DNA of 52,222 nt from positions 1-52,222 of the forward strand of contig WHTU01000020.1 in the NCBI GenBank assembly GCA_009377575.1. The letters are read 5' to 3'. The position numbers and the translations under genes were made by a program. How positions within the stretch are numbered: the first letter of the stretch is position 1; each line of letters opens with the position of its first letter. Below are positions 8,761 through 18,454 of the stretch, in pieces. This DNA is from Nitrososphaeraceae archaeon. Lineage in GTDB: Archaea; Thermoproteota; Nitrososphaeria; Nitrososphaerales; Nitrososphaeraceae. A model generated the notes under the pieces. The model did no database searches. It saw only the letters and a program-made list of their open reading frames with translations, and was not told the origin of the DNA.

Positions 8761-11022
8761 ATGTTTACCCCCCACCAGCATTCAGATTCTTACCCTAATA
8801 TCTCACCACTCATTTATACGGAATCAATTGAGTTCAGGGCATACCAGAAGAATATTGCAGAATCAGCCTACAACAAGAATACACTTGTAATTCTGCCAAC
8901 TGCATTGGGCAAGACGGTCATAGCAATAATGGTATCGGCACATGCTCTCTACAATTATAGACATAAAAGGGTGCTTGTAACAGCTCCGACGAGACCTCTT
9001 GTAGTGCAACATATGAAATCTTTCTTTTCAGTGTTGAAAATCTCACAAGATCAAGTGACTGAGATTACAGGGAAGACTCAGCCGTTACCAAGGACAGCAA
9101 TATGGAATAATAAAGATATCCGACTCATATTCGCCACTCCAGAGGTTGTAAGAAACGATTTACAGGATAATAGATTGAATTTGAATGACTTTAGTTTATT
9201 AATCTTTGATGAGGCACATAGGGCCGTTAAAGATTATGCATATACTGCAATAGCCAATCGATGTGTCAGTCAGTCGGAGCATCCAATGATCTTGGCTCTG
9301 ACTGCAAGTCCAGGATCAGACACAACAAGAATACAGGAGGTATGTAATAGTCTATTTATTGAACATATTGAATACAGAACAGAGGAAGATGTAGATGTAA
9401 AACCATATGTCAATCCGATAGATGTTAACTGGCAATGGGTCAATTTGACTTCAGAATACAATTACATACGTTCAATTCTCAGGAATATGCTTGACGATAA
9501 GCTAAGGTGGCTTATTCAGCATGGATTACTTAGAAAGAAAGGAGACATACGCTGGATATTCAAGCGAGATCTGATTGATGCAGGCGCAGAAATCCGATAT
9601 AGTTTAGAATTGTCTCAAGAGGAGCTAAGAGCTTCACTTTATTTTGCTCTGATGCAACAGTCATCGGCACTTACTCTATTGTATTGTGTGGAGCTTATAG
9701 AAAGTCAGGGATCTTATTCATTAAAAGCTTTTCTTGATAGAATTGAAAACGAACATAGTATTTTTGGCGGTGGCGGTGGAAAAGCGCATAGATCGTTGCT
9801 AAATGATCCAAGGATAAAAGAAATTAGAACTCTCCTTGGTACCTTAAGAATAGAACACCCAAAACTCAATTGTTTGATAGAAATTCTGAAAGAAAAAACA
9901 TCGTGGCAACCACCTCTTATTCAAACCGATAGCACTACCAGTAGTAATACAGTTGTTAAAGGCAATGATAACATAAAGGCTATAGTATTCACACAATACC
10001 GTGATACTGCACAACACATAGTTGACATTCTAAATAGCAATGGGATAAAAGCATCAAGATTTGTTGGCCAGGCAAAGAAAGAAGGCGATGCAGGAATGAA
10101 ACAGGAAGAACAAGCACAAGTATTAGAATCCTTTAGAAGAGGCGAGTTCTCCGTACTGGTAGCAACATCAATAGCTGAAGAAGGCCTTGATATTCCTGAA
10201 GTGGATCTCGTCATATTCTACGAACCTATACCTAGTGAAATAAGGTATATTCAGAGAAGAGGTAGAACTGGAAGAAGATCCTCTGGTTCTGTAATTATAC
10301 TTGCAGCCAAGGATACTATAGATGAACATCACCTTAATGCCAGCAAGAGACGTATAGAAAGGATGAACCGGACGTTAGGCACTGTTAATTCTATTCTTAA
10401 ACCCATGGAAAGAACAACTTCGTTTATTCCAGATCCTATGACAGCTGACGAAATATCCTCTATCGAAGCTAGCAGAACAAAATTAGAAACAAGAATGGAA
10501 AAGATAGTACAAACACAGAGGACAGGCACTCCGTCAATGGCTTCTGAAAGATTAGTGCCTCAAAGTATACCTTTACTAGATAGCGACCAATTTTATACTA
10601 CACAGTTCGTAAGAGATGTAAATAATGCTGCAAGAAAGATACATTCATTATTGATAAAGAAAGGAAGATCTGGAGAAGATGTTGATATCATCAGAGAAAC
10701 CTTAGGCTTTGATAATATGATTTTGATTGAAGCGTTGAAGAAACTTGAGAAACTGAAAAGGATACAATGGTTGGATGATGCAACGATTGTACTCTCTGAC
10801 AATCTAAAAAACGTGCCTGGAGAAGTACATGATATATACATCGAAAAAATTCTTTCTGGAACTACTCTGGTTATGATAGATGGAAAATGGCATGCTAGAT
10901 TAAATCACTATGATTATGAAGGACCAAGACATCTTCTCAAGAAGGGAACAGAGTTTAAAGCGGTATCTGAGCTATATCGTGATGGAAAGACGTTTTGTGT
11001 AAGGATAAAACAAATAGTGTAG
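8761..11022 (+). CDS. Hef-like SF2 helicase (helicase part only)
   Basis: This is an archaeal Hef/FANCM-type ATP-dependent DNA helicase for branched DNA at stalled forks. Motifs seen: PTALGKT (Walker A), TAPTRPLV, DEAH, LTASPG, then the second RecA domain with FTQYRDT, EEGLDIPEVDLV and QRRGRTGR. There is no ERCC4 nuclease motif (ERKxxxD), so it is a helicase without the nuclease half found in euryarchaeal Hef. The C-terminal ~200 residues are a less conserved helical region. ATG 8761 is chosen over GTG 8737 because an AT-rich TATA-like element at about 8716-8727 would start transcription downstream of the GTG. Confidence 0.88.
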   Translation: MFTPHQHSDSYPNISPLIYTESIEFRAYQKNIAESAYNKNTLVILPTALGKTVIAIMVSAHALYNYRHKRVLVTAPTRPLVVQHMKSFFSVLKISQDQVTEITGKTQPLPRTAIWNNKDIRLIFATPEVVRNDLQDNRLNLNDFSLLIFDEAHRAVKDYAYTAIANRCVSQSEHPMILALTASPGSDTTRIQEVCNSLFIEHIEYRTEEDVDVKPYVNPIDVNWQWVNLTSEYNYIRSILRNMLDDKLRWLIQHGLLRKKGDIRWIFKRDLIDAGAEIRYSLELSQEELRASLYFALMQQSSALTLLYCVELIESQGSYSLKAFLDRIENEHSIFGGGGGKAHRSLLNDPRIKEIRTLLGTLRIEHPKLNCLIEILKEKTSWQPPLIQTDSTTSSNTVVKGNDNIKAIVFTQYRDTAQHIVDILNSNGIKASRFVGQAKKEGDAGMKQEEQAQVLESFRRGEFSVLVATSIAEEGLDIPEVDLVIFYEPIPSEIRYIQRRGRTGRRSSGSVIILAAKDTIDEHHLNASKRRIERMNRTLGTVNSILKPMERTTSFIPDPMTADEISSIEASRTKLETRMEKIVQTQRTGTPSMASERLVPQSIPLLDSDQFYTTQFVRDVNNAARKIHSLLIKKGRSGEDVDIIRETLGFDNMILIEALKKLEKLKRIQWLDDATIVLSDNLKNVPGEVHDIYIEKILSGTTLVMIDGKWHARLNHYDYEGPRHLLKKGTEFKAVSELYRDGKTFCVRIKQIV

Positions 11023-11135
11023 TGTTTTGATTGCTTGTCCTACTTGACAAATGAACTATAATCCTTTCCCATGTTGTTCTATTTTTCTCTCATTGACAAT
11101 CCTGCCCATTATTCTACCCGTTATCCGTCTATCTG

Positions 11136-11972
11136 TCAATCAAGCGATTTTGTATCGATAACAAACCGATACCGAACGTCGCTCTTCACGACCCGCGGGT
11201 AAGCCTCATTGACCTTTTGAATCTGGAGAAGTTCAATGTCACTGGCAATGTTATGTTTACTACAGAAATCAAGCATCGCCTGGGTCTCACGTATTCCACC
11301 TATAACAGATCCTGCAAGACTTCGACGAGCATTGATAAGTGAGGCTGCACCAAGTGGAGTTTCATTCTCCGGAAGCCCAACTACGACCATAGTCCCATCG
11401 AGGGTTAGCAGATTCAAGTAACGATTCCAATCAATCTCTACCGAAAGCGTGTTGATGATCAGATCAAAATATCCTTTGAGTTTCTCGAAACTTTCCTGAT
11501 CTGATGATGTAGTAGCATAGAATTTATCGGCTCCCATCTTCTTGGCTTCATCTTGTTTTTTAAGTGAGTGACTTAATACGCTGACCTCTGCGTCTAGTGC
11601 ATGGGCGATTTTTACTCCCATGTGACCCAAGCCACCGAGACCGATGATACCAACTTTCTTTCCAGGACCAGCTTTCCAATGCATGAGAGGAGAATACATG
11701 GTGATACCTGCGCAGAGAAGCGGTGCTGTTCGATCCATTGGGAGGTTGTCAGGAATCCGAAGGACGTAATTTTCATCAGCTACGATTTTGTTTGAATACC
11801 CTCCTTGAGTTCTAGTTTGTCCATCTCTTTCCACTCCATTGTAAGTCAAAGTCGGTCCCTCCACGCAATACTGCTCAAGCCCTCCGAGGCAAGGGCCGCA
11901 CTTGCGGCAAGAATCAACGAAGCAACCGACGCCCACTCTGTCGCCCACTTTATGAGGAACTTGGTACCCCAT
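11136..11972 (-). pseudogene. Zinc alcohol dehydrogenase, N-terminus lost
   Basis: The frame encodes most of a cinnamyl/AdhC-type NADP-dependent alcohol dehydrogenase: structural zinc cysteines (C22, C25, C28, C36 of the open frame), Rossmann motif GIIGLGGLGHMG and the normal C-terminus. About the first 70 residues of the family are missing, including the catalytic-zinc Cys and the GHE motif, so it cannot be an active enzyme. At its 5' end it runs out of frame into a patatin gene (junction near 11970-11980), which looks like the product of a deletion joining two genes. Confidence 0.8.
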
Positions 11973-12412
11973 TGTGGAATAGATTCGTACATATTTGGTA
12001 CGCCGCGCAGACTAAAGGCGAACTTGAAGATAGACCAGAACCTTCTGGCACTTTCGACATCAGCTATGCCATGGTTGATAGTACGCAAATAGTTCCACGA
12101 ACTGCGGATAAAAGGGTTCTCTCCTAACAGACCATCTGCAAAGGTGGGACACATAAACCCTTCCCAGAATTCCAAGAGCTTTTCGGCAGAACCTACCCAG
12201 CTGTTTTTATTCCTTAGATAATGTCCAACCAGAACTGTGGAATTTATGGCCCCTATTGATGTGCCTGCAATAATATCGAATAGCCTTCCATCTGTACTCT
12301 CTTGACCGGCTTTCTTATAGATCTGCTGATAGGTTCCAGCTTCATAAGCACCAAGAGCGCCACCTCCTTGGAAGACCAGTGCCTTCTGATGGTTACCTTT
12401 ACCTATTGACAA
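11846..12412 (-). pseudogene. Patatin-like phospholipase, 3' part replaced
   Basis: The N-terminal half of a patatin-like lipid acyl hydrolase is clear: oxyanion loop QGGGALGAYEAG and the nucleophile elbow GTSIGAIN. After about residue 145 (MYESIPQWG) similarity ends and the frame simply reads antisense to or out of phase with the alcohol dehydrogenase sequence until 11846. The catalytic Asp (DGG/DGA motif) is absent, so the Ser-Asp dyad is broken. Bacterial-type patatins of this group usually exceed 300 residues; here about 145 remain. Confidence 0.75.
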
Positions 12413-12692
12413 TTAAGTTATCATCCTCTCTAAATTTGGTTGAAAACTGACATATGTGAATGCGGCACAGATATTTTCTCTTAGGGTATAGTCCATAAAT
12501 ATTAATATTCGAACATTATGAAAAATGTTTTCATGACAAGTTTCCTTCATAGAGCTTATGTTATGAATAAAAAAACTGCTTTAGAAAATGACGTGGGTAC
12601 CGTCTGCATTCCACCATTTTGCAATGTCAAAGTTTGTAATAGTACCAATTTGTTTCAAAATACAAACATACAATAATGGTCATCATAGTATA

Positions 12693-13226
12693 ATGGCTAC
12701 AACTTCTTCTAGTTTAGATCAGTTCACGCAAAGTACATTTCCATTTTATGATAATTCATTCATAGATATCTATAATGCTTTTGCTCGAGCACTTTCAAAC
12801 ACTACTCAATTCAACATGATATTGTCTAATGCTTTTGCTGACGCCTATCCAATCTATTTTAATGCAATTTCTGAATAGAATAAGTCTTGGAAGGATTTAT
12901 CTGAGCTAGATAAAATCTTAAGAAGTAGATTTCGTAAGGCCTTTGATGAAAAATTCAGAGAAGAAAACTTCGTTAATACACTCTCAGATACTATTACCAG
13001 CTATTCAGAATTAGCTCGAGTTACCGGCTTAGGAATAATGTATAAACATTTATCGAACAAATCATCAGCATGGAATAATGATTTCATAGAGCCAATTAGG
13101 GATACGTTATATCGTACTCCTTCAGAGAAGATTTGTGAGATAGAAAAATACTCGCTTTTTCATTATAATAGCAGCGCCAGTTGGCGGCACTTGCAAATGT
13201 CATTGTACATATCAAACCAAGTCTAA
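12693..13226 (+). pseudogene. Class III PHA synthase (phaC) N-terminal part, TAG-interrupted
   Basis: One reading frame runs from ATG 12693 to 13226 broken by a single TAG at 12876-12878. The downstream part ends with a segment (FIEPIRDTLYRTPSEKICEI then EKYSLFHYN) that fits the start of class III PhaC (the TPxE..Y....L.RY motif). The lipase-like box with the catalytic Cys is missing; after HYNSS the frame is lost. PhaC polymerises hydroxyacyl-CoA into storage polyester. This copy cannot be functional. A CAG-to-TAG change would explain the stop. Family call is from motif memory. Confidence 0.5.
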
Positions 13227-13702
13227 GTAGCAATTATTATACTACTTCAAGTAGTAATAGTGCCAGTCCATTTACTACTTTCAAAGATACTATGATTAAG
13301 CATTCATACCTAAGGACTCCGAAATCAGCTATCTTTTATGCAAAGAGAATCGGCAAGAGAAGAAATCTAATGCTTTTCATATTTGATTGATGTAACATCG
13401 ATCGAATAACAACATCATTTAGACAGCTCTACGAAGAAACAATCGCTGAACTAAAATCAGAGTTGCAAGATGCTATAGTCGATCTTGGGCATAAAAATGC
13501 ATCCGATTTAATATTACAAGATGCTTGGAACAGAGAACAAACTGCTATGGATAATTCTACACTGCTAACCGTTTGTGATAAACTGAATCCAATAACTGCA
13601 ATTCATAATAGAAAACTAACTGCTGCAATGTCAAGATATGAATTATATAACCAAGATAAGAAAGATATCGAAATAGCAAAGTCAGATTCATATAATGAAT
13701 AG
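13227..13702 (+). pseudogene. Remnant of an unrecognised gene after phaC
   Basis: A second frame (phase of 13181) continues from here to 13702 with one TGA at 13388-13390. The part after 13391 is clearly protein-like: a helical segment (QLYEETIAELKSELQDAIVD), then ASDLILQDAWNREQTAMDNS and a Lys-rich tail. I do not recognise it. It may be a PHA-related partner gene or an unrelated helical protein left behind when phaC decayed. Confidence 0.4.
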
Positions 13703-13749
13703 ATTTCGATTCATGTCTTGTCTGAAATATCCTAACATTATAGATCAAA

Positions 13750-14649
13750 TTATAACCTATCTTTGTAACTACCATACTTAACAAACTCGCTTAAGGCTTT
13801 AATCATCGGACCCATTTTATAAATGTCTGGCATAACATCTACAAATACATTGTTCTCCTCTAGTATCATTCTTGTTGAAGGGCCAATGACAGTTACTATT
13901 ACCTTTGCGTTCAGAGACCTCTCCAAAGACTGTTCTAAACTATGATTAGTCGCTATCCTAAAAAGTCCTTGGGCTGATGGCGGACTGGTAAATGTTATAA
14001 CATCAATAGTTCCTTTGTTTATTTCTTCTATAAGCTTGACAACCATTAACTCATTTGGGGATTCATACTTAAAGCCCATTCTTTTAAGTATTCATGCTCC
14101 AGCACTATCAAGTTTATTGGAATAGGTGTAAGTGAATGATTCAAATACATTGGCTCCATTCTTTTGAAGCTCATCACTCAATACTCGTGAATATGAACCA
14201 TGCCAAAATATTGCGATTTTCTTGTCTCGGAGTTCATATTTCTGGAGCAGCCTAAGTATTCCTTTTGCTGTGTTTTCATCCCTCGGGATTAGATGTGCTT
14301 TTAATTTAAAATGAGATAGTGCTATCTTTGGCTTGTCACTTCTGCATACTATTGAAGTATCATGTAAGGCATTAGTAAGAAGTTTCTGTATTCCTGATTC
14401 TCTGGCAATATCCATAAGAGAGTAAACACCAATACCTGTCATGAAGACAACATAGTCAGGTTTTTCTCTCAAGATTTTCATAATAAACTGCTTTCCTTGT
14501 TCAGCTGATGGCTCAGTTATTTCAATTCCAATCGTTGGTGCAATATACGGTCTACCTCCAAATGATTTTATTATATGGGCTAATTCGTTTGCTCTGCGAC
14601 TCCCAGTCACTGCTATCGTCAAATTAGAAAGAGACATGAACTTAAGCAT
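13750..14649 (-). pseudogene. hemD: Uroporphyrinogen-III synthase (hemD), broken by one TGA
   Basis: Both halves of HemD-type proteins are present in one frame: the N-terminal half (LTIAVTGSRRANELA, VVFMTGIGVYSLM) and C-terminal half (DVITFTSPPSAQGLF, IGPSTRMILEE, family motif iGp.Ta). They are separated only by a TGA at 14092-14094; a CGA (Arg) there would give an intact protein of about 299 aa. HemD closes hydroxymethylbilane to uroporphyrinogen III in tetrapyrrole synthesis. It is the third gene of a leftward run after the sulfurtransferase. Another hemD copy would be expected elsewhere if this one is dead. Confidence 0.72.
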
Positions 14650-14767
14650 CCACTGTTATTCCATAAATGTGAATATCAGTAAGATCCTTCATTTTAAGTG
14701 CCTTAACCACTTCTGGTAAAAATTTCTCTTTCCTTGGTATTTCATAGAGTAGATCATGCTCAGCCAT
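14642..14767 (-). CDS. Small ORF coupled to hemD
   Basis: A 41-aa frame (start MAEHDLLYEIPRKEKFL, end HIYGITVDA) whose stop overlaps the hemD start (ATGCTTAA). The composition is protein-like rather than random. The same frame stays open upstream through a hydrophobic/aromatic stretch (KIAKGYFYLPFF) to the end of the sulfurtransferase gene but without ATG, so either the short version is used or the gene has lost its start. Function unknown. Confidence 0.4.
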   Translation of the reverse strand: MAEHDLLYEIPRKEKFLPEVVKALKMKDLTDIHIYGITVDA

Positions 14768-14817
14768 AAAATGATTCAAATATACACTAAAGAAAGGAAG
14801 GTAAAAGTAACCTTTAG

Positions 14818-15606
14818 CTATCTTAAGGGATTACGACGCCGAGCCCAATCAATGATTGAACCATCATACAATTTTACATTGTTATAACCAGCCTGTTTAA
14901 ATTGCAAATATTTGTGTGATGCTCTGGCTCCAGAATGACAATAGCATATGATCACTTTGTCTTTGCTAATCCGCTTCTCCTCAAAGTCTCTTTCTAGTTC
15001 CTCCTTACTCTTCATCATTTCACCATTAGGACCTAATCCTTCTTCCCAGTTATCTAATATCGAACCGGGGATCCTTGCTTGCATATGTTCTATGGATGTT
15101 CTAGCATCAACAATTACAGTACCAGAATGATTTTGTAGTTCTTTTGCTTTTATTATATCGGCATCAGCTCTAATCATGGAATTTATTTTTGACTTGAAGT
15201 GAACATTTTCGTTTGATTGTTTTTGGTTCGAAATTTGTCTGGTAATTGGGAATTCAGATTTTTGCCATTCATTAAATCCAACATCTAAGATTTTTACATT
15301 TGGTTGTCCATGATACATCAAAGTCCAAGCTATTCTAGCTGCTGATGGATCCATATATTCACCGTACACTACGACGATCTTATGATAATCAATCCCAAGA
15401 CTAGTGAAAACTTCTTCAGCCGTTGGTGCATCAATGACTAAGTTAGCTCCGTTAGGTGCCGTTGAAATAACATGCTCAACGGAAAGTGATAATGCATTCT
15501 TAATATGTCCAAATCTGTAAGGCATAACTCCTCTTGCATCTATAATAATTACATTAGGATCATCAAGATGGGATAAAAGCCATTTACTATCGACGGTTAC
15601 TATCAT
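14818..15606 (-). CDS. Two-domain sulfurtransferase (rhodanese/TST-MST type)
   Basis: Length and layout (262 aa, tandem rhodanese domains) match thiosulfate or 3-mercaptopyruvate sulfurtransferases, which move sulfane sulfur via a Cys persulfide. The C-terminal domain has the active loop CHSGARAS with Cys223; the N-terminal domain has YGEYMD at that position and is catalytically silent, as usual. Other landmarks are IIDARG, HIKNAL, and VDARTSIEHMQARIPGS. It heads a leftward run with a small ORF and hemD. Confidence 0.85.
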   Translation of the reverse strand: MIVTVDSKWLLSHLDDPNVIIIDARGVMPYRFGHIKNALSLSVEHVISTAPNGANLVIDAPTAEEVFTSLGIDYHKIVVVYGEYMDPSAARIAWTLMYHGQPNVKILDVGFNEWQKSEFPITRQISNQKQSNENVHFKSKINSMIRADADIIKAKELQNHSGTVIVDARTSIEHMQARIPGSILDNWEEGLGPNGEMMKSKEELERDFEEKRISKDKVIICYCHSGARASHKYLQFKQAGYNNVKLYDGSIIDWARRRNPLR

Positions 15607-16357
15607 ATATCATCCATACAATATATCGTCAGACAATAATTTAAATGATATTAACTGTGTTAAATTTCATTTTAAGGGGTTTTGTAATAAGATTGAATAG
15701 AACGTATTTAACCTCATGATAGGGTTTAAAGGTGAAGAATCTATATGATGATCTACTTGAATACCACATTACTAAAACAGGAAGACGAACACAAGGAAGA
15801 TTCGATTTTAGGAGTTCCTGTCTGTGGACTTAACTTTAGTACCCACTGTGGTTGATCAGGCTGGCTACACAGGAGAGATTCACTATAGAATCGGAGACCG
15901 AATGTATATAGAAAATGCTGACTAGGCTTCAGATATTGAGTATAATAAAAGAAGGCAAAATATCCCATTTTATTTCTTTCAATCTCAGTTGTTTCAGAAG
16001 CAATGTGATAATTTGTTACTAATAGAACATAGCAGATACAGTCATACATAATCATTTATTTCCTTTTAAAAAAAAACGTTATCAGATGGTTATAGAATAG
16101 ATGATAACTTATTATAGCAGCGAAAACGAGATCCCCCCTTTACATCGAATAGAGCTAGCCTTGGTCATGTTTGGAAAATTGATAGCTGTTACATGTTGTC
16201 AAAACGCTATTTTCATATCTGAAAAAGAGTTTCAGTGATCCGTTTGCAGCCATACCTTACGCTAGACTAGTAACTTATGGTTATGGTGATATAGATTGTC
16301 TAGAGAAGGTTTGGGCTTTACTTAATTTCAATTATTGTTATTACTACCAGAAACTAA
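15607..16357. other. Gene-poor stretch with a possible remnant
   Basis: No intact gene is seen. On the plus strand, 16187-16320 reads a protein-like segment in one frame (SFSDPFAAIPYARLVTYGYG, then DIDCLEKVWALL) without a start or family assignment; it may be a decayed gene. The minus frame at 15753-16055 looks random. Confidence 0.3.
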
Positions 16358-16906
16358 TTACAATAATCTCTGCTCTGCTTCCTTTAATGAATCGACTCTA
16401 ACTGGCCAATCAAAATCTTTGTTCCAAGGTTGATTAACCAATATTGCAGATTTTGGCGAGGCTACATCTATAAGGTTAATAGGTGCATCGTCAATTAGTA
16501 CATCAAATGAATATTTTGCTTTAGGTGTGCCATCAAAAATGAATATTAGATCATCACAATAAATATCATGAGTATCTAGCCACTCTGCAACATATTTAAC
16601 TGATGATCTATATCTTTTTGTTAGGATTGAAATTCTGTATCCTTTTTTATGTATTTCTCTTGTAGTGATGTTTAGATTAGGCTCGGTTGGAGGAATATTT
16701 TGCCATCTATATTTCCATATGTAATTAAATGTTCGAGAAATTTCATCCACAGAAATCCAAAGGGCTTTAGAGATATCCCAATGTGTTATATCATTTTTGG
16801 TTATATTTGTACTGCTTCTCCTGTTATATTCTTCTAGCCATGTAATCATTGTATCGGCAAGAACTGAATCAAAATCGATTGCAAGTATTTTCTTTGTTGA
16901 TCTAAT
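16358..16906 (-). CDS. HAD-superfamily hydrolase (5'-nucleotidase-like), start unclear
   Basis: The protein looks like a HAD phosphatase of the 5'(3')-deoxyribonucleotidase or YqfW type. The catalytic motif I (LAIDFDSVLADT) lies upstream of the first ATG (16849), at 16856-16885; the later VLIDDAPIN is the acidic motif IV, and SILTKRY the motif II Thr region. The frame is open to 16957 but contains no ATG/GTG/TTG before motif I. I place the start at the ATT at 16904-16906 only as a placeholder; an AUA/AUU start or a lost start codon are the alternatives. Starting at the ATG would remove the catalytic Asp. Confidence 0.6.
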   Translation of the reverse strand: MRSTKKILAIDFDSVLADTMITWLEEYNRRSSTNITKNDITHWDISKALWISVDEISRTFNYIWKYRWQNIPPTEPNLNITTREIHKKGYRISILTKRYRSSVKYVAEWLDTHDIYCDDLIFIFDGTPKAKYSFDVLIDDAPINLIDVASPKSAILVNQPWNKDFDWPVRVDSLKEAEQRLL

Positions 16907-17095
16907 GCCTAGATGGATAACACTATCCTCGGAACTGTAGCCAATAAATTTAACTAATCAAAGGATAATTTTTATGTTAGGATTTGGTTAAGGTTATCCT
17001 TCTGGTCTATCACATCGTATGATTGTTTTTACTAGACAACATTCCTCAGGTTTTTATTTTTAGGGTCTATAGTAACATTTGGAGGTTTCTTAATT

Positions 17096-17332
17096 CTAAA
17101 TATTCAGATTATCCTGCTCCTCCTTCTTTGCATTAAGACTTTTCAATAGGTCTTGAGCCTTGTCGTATCCCAATATCTCTTTCAGTCTTTCTTCGGATCT
17201 CGTACCTTCCCAAGAATCCAGTAATCTAATAATACTATCCTTAGTTTCTGGATGGAGATCTCTTATTGAATTTTCTATAACTTTCCTATAACCGGTTCTT
17301 CCTAAGTCCTTTGGTCTAAATACAGCGCCCAT
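17096..17332 (-). CDS. Hypothetical helical protein, 78 aa
   Basis: A charged helical protein (RPKDLGRTGYRKVIENSIRD, then LDSWEGTRSEERLKEILGYD and a Lys/Glu-rich end). No domain is recognised. The first codons abut the truncated DUF6659-like fragment on the other strand, so its 5' end may have been created by a rearrangement and the original protein may have been longer. Confidence 0.4.
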   Translation of the reverse strand: MGAVFRPKDLGRTGYRKVIENSIRDLHPETKDSIIRLLDSWEGTRSEERLKEILGYDKAQDLLKSLNAKKEEQDNLNI

Positions 17333-17626
17333 GCTGGCGTAAGTGATGATTCAGGTGAGATAAAATATGGTGGACAGCGTAAAGGGATAACAATTCTTCT
17401 ATCTCCAGACGCAACGAAAAGATCAAATTTGCAGGCCATAGTAAGATGGGCTTTAAGGAATTCCCTCTCATCAAAAGTCGGCAAAGGAAGATATGCGATG
17501 GCAGAATATGAGAAAATCAAAAGGATAACATTTCCGTTAGAACAGAGCCATTTGCTCTTAGCTATCACCGAGGTAGATGCAGAACACAACAAAATAATAA
17601 GAAATATTCTAACCATGCTTACGTAA
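17333..17626 (+). pseudogene. DUF6659-like protein, 5'-truncated
   Basis: In one frame from 17333 the sequence reads AGVSDDSGEIKYGGQRKGIT, LLSP, then YAMAEYEKIKRITFPLEQSH and a closing VDAEHNKIIRNIL. This matches, from memory, the C-terminal two thirds of a small thaumarchaeal family (DUF6659, a roadblock-like sensor fold). The N-terminal strand and helix are missing; upstream sequence belongs to the oppositely oriented 78-aa ORF. There is no proper start codon before TTG 17429. Confidence 0.55.
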
Positions 17627-17774
17627 AGATTCCTGATTTCAGATCATTTTATATAATTAATTAAAATTGTGTTACATATGCCAGAAACAATCCAAAATTG
17701 GACAGACTGGTACTGAAAGGAGTGCGTTCTAGTGACTATGAAGACACGGGAAATAACATTGCAATCGATAAGGA

Positions 17775-17954
17775 TTTTCTTATTTTGTTGACGGGAAGGC
17801 AGTGTTTAAGATGCCAAAGTCATTTGTACAAGGATATAATGGAAGCGAAGTATCCCTAAATGTTCCCGCAACAGAGGTAGTAAAGCTTGAGCTATGGACC
17901 ACCCGACTTATGAGATTTCACCTATTGTTGCATTCATGGCCCGACAATTACTAG
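17775..17954 (+). pseudogene. Possible PRC-barrel/DUF2171-like remnant
   Basis: A stretch reads YFVDGKAVFKMPKSFVQGYN, GSEVSLNVPATEVVKLEL and then loses protein character before TAG at 17952-17954. The pattern of a short strand, 'xxPKxxVxGYdG' and a final strand resembles PRC-barrel-like proteins. The start is missing. Low-confidence family call; decay is evident. Confidence 0.35.
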
Positions 17955-18114
17955 TTCTGTTGGCCGTATAACTCGCTCTTTACATATTCATGTCAGAGCT
18001 TCTGAAAAATATAATTCTTATTTTCTTAGTGTACATAATCCGTTTGCAACACGGAATGAGATCATCAATAAATAATCTTAACAAGGTATGGAAAGAATTT
18101 CCCTAATCTAACTA

Positions 18115-18252
18115 TCAAAATTTCTGCCACTGTTTATTATGTTCGTTCATATGACACTGGTCTGAACAAAAATAATCGTCGCACATGTAACAATATACTG
18201 GATAATCTTGAATTTTTTTACCGCAGCTGCAGCATGAAACAGACATATCCAT
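18115..18252 (-). CDS. 45-aa zinc-binding Cys protein
   Basis: A complete small frame with ATG at 18250-18252. It contains CCSC at residues 7-10, CYMC at 21-24, C29-X3-C33, and His34/His38, i.e. enough ligands for two zinc sites, in an order reminiscent of HIT/MYND or B-box treble clefs (YCYMCDDYFCSDQCH). Such cross-brace mini-proteins often act in protein-protein contacts. It stands alone between decayed sequence and the F420 reductase-like gene. Confidence 0.6.
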   Translation of the reverse strand: MDMSVSCCSCGKKIQDYPVYCYMCDDYFCSDQCHMNEHNKQWQKF

Positions 18253-18454
18253 TGAAATTGTCTTAAGATATTATCGTTATAGTTGCTTAGAAAGGTTTCT
18301 ACGTAACTGAGTTCATTTGAACCCATAAAATAAGAAATCTATTTTAGGAGCAATTCATTTCTGCTTTTCTTTTGATTACAGTTAAACCTGAAAATATTTT
18401 TTTTGAAATAATAAATGTATAAGAACTGAAATAATAGAAGAGTACCATAGAAAT

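Noticed and set aside
15753-16055. 100-aa minus-strand frame
   Set aside because: No domain, unlikely composition and a start inside AT-rich sequence.
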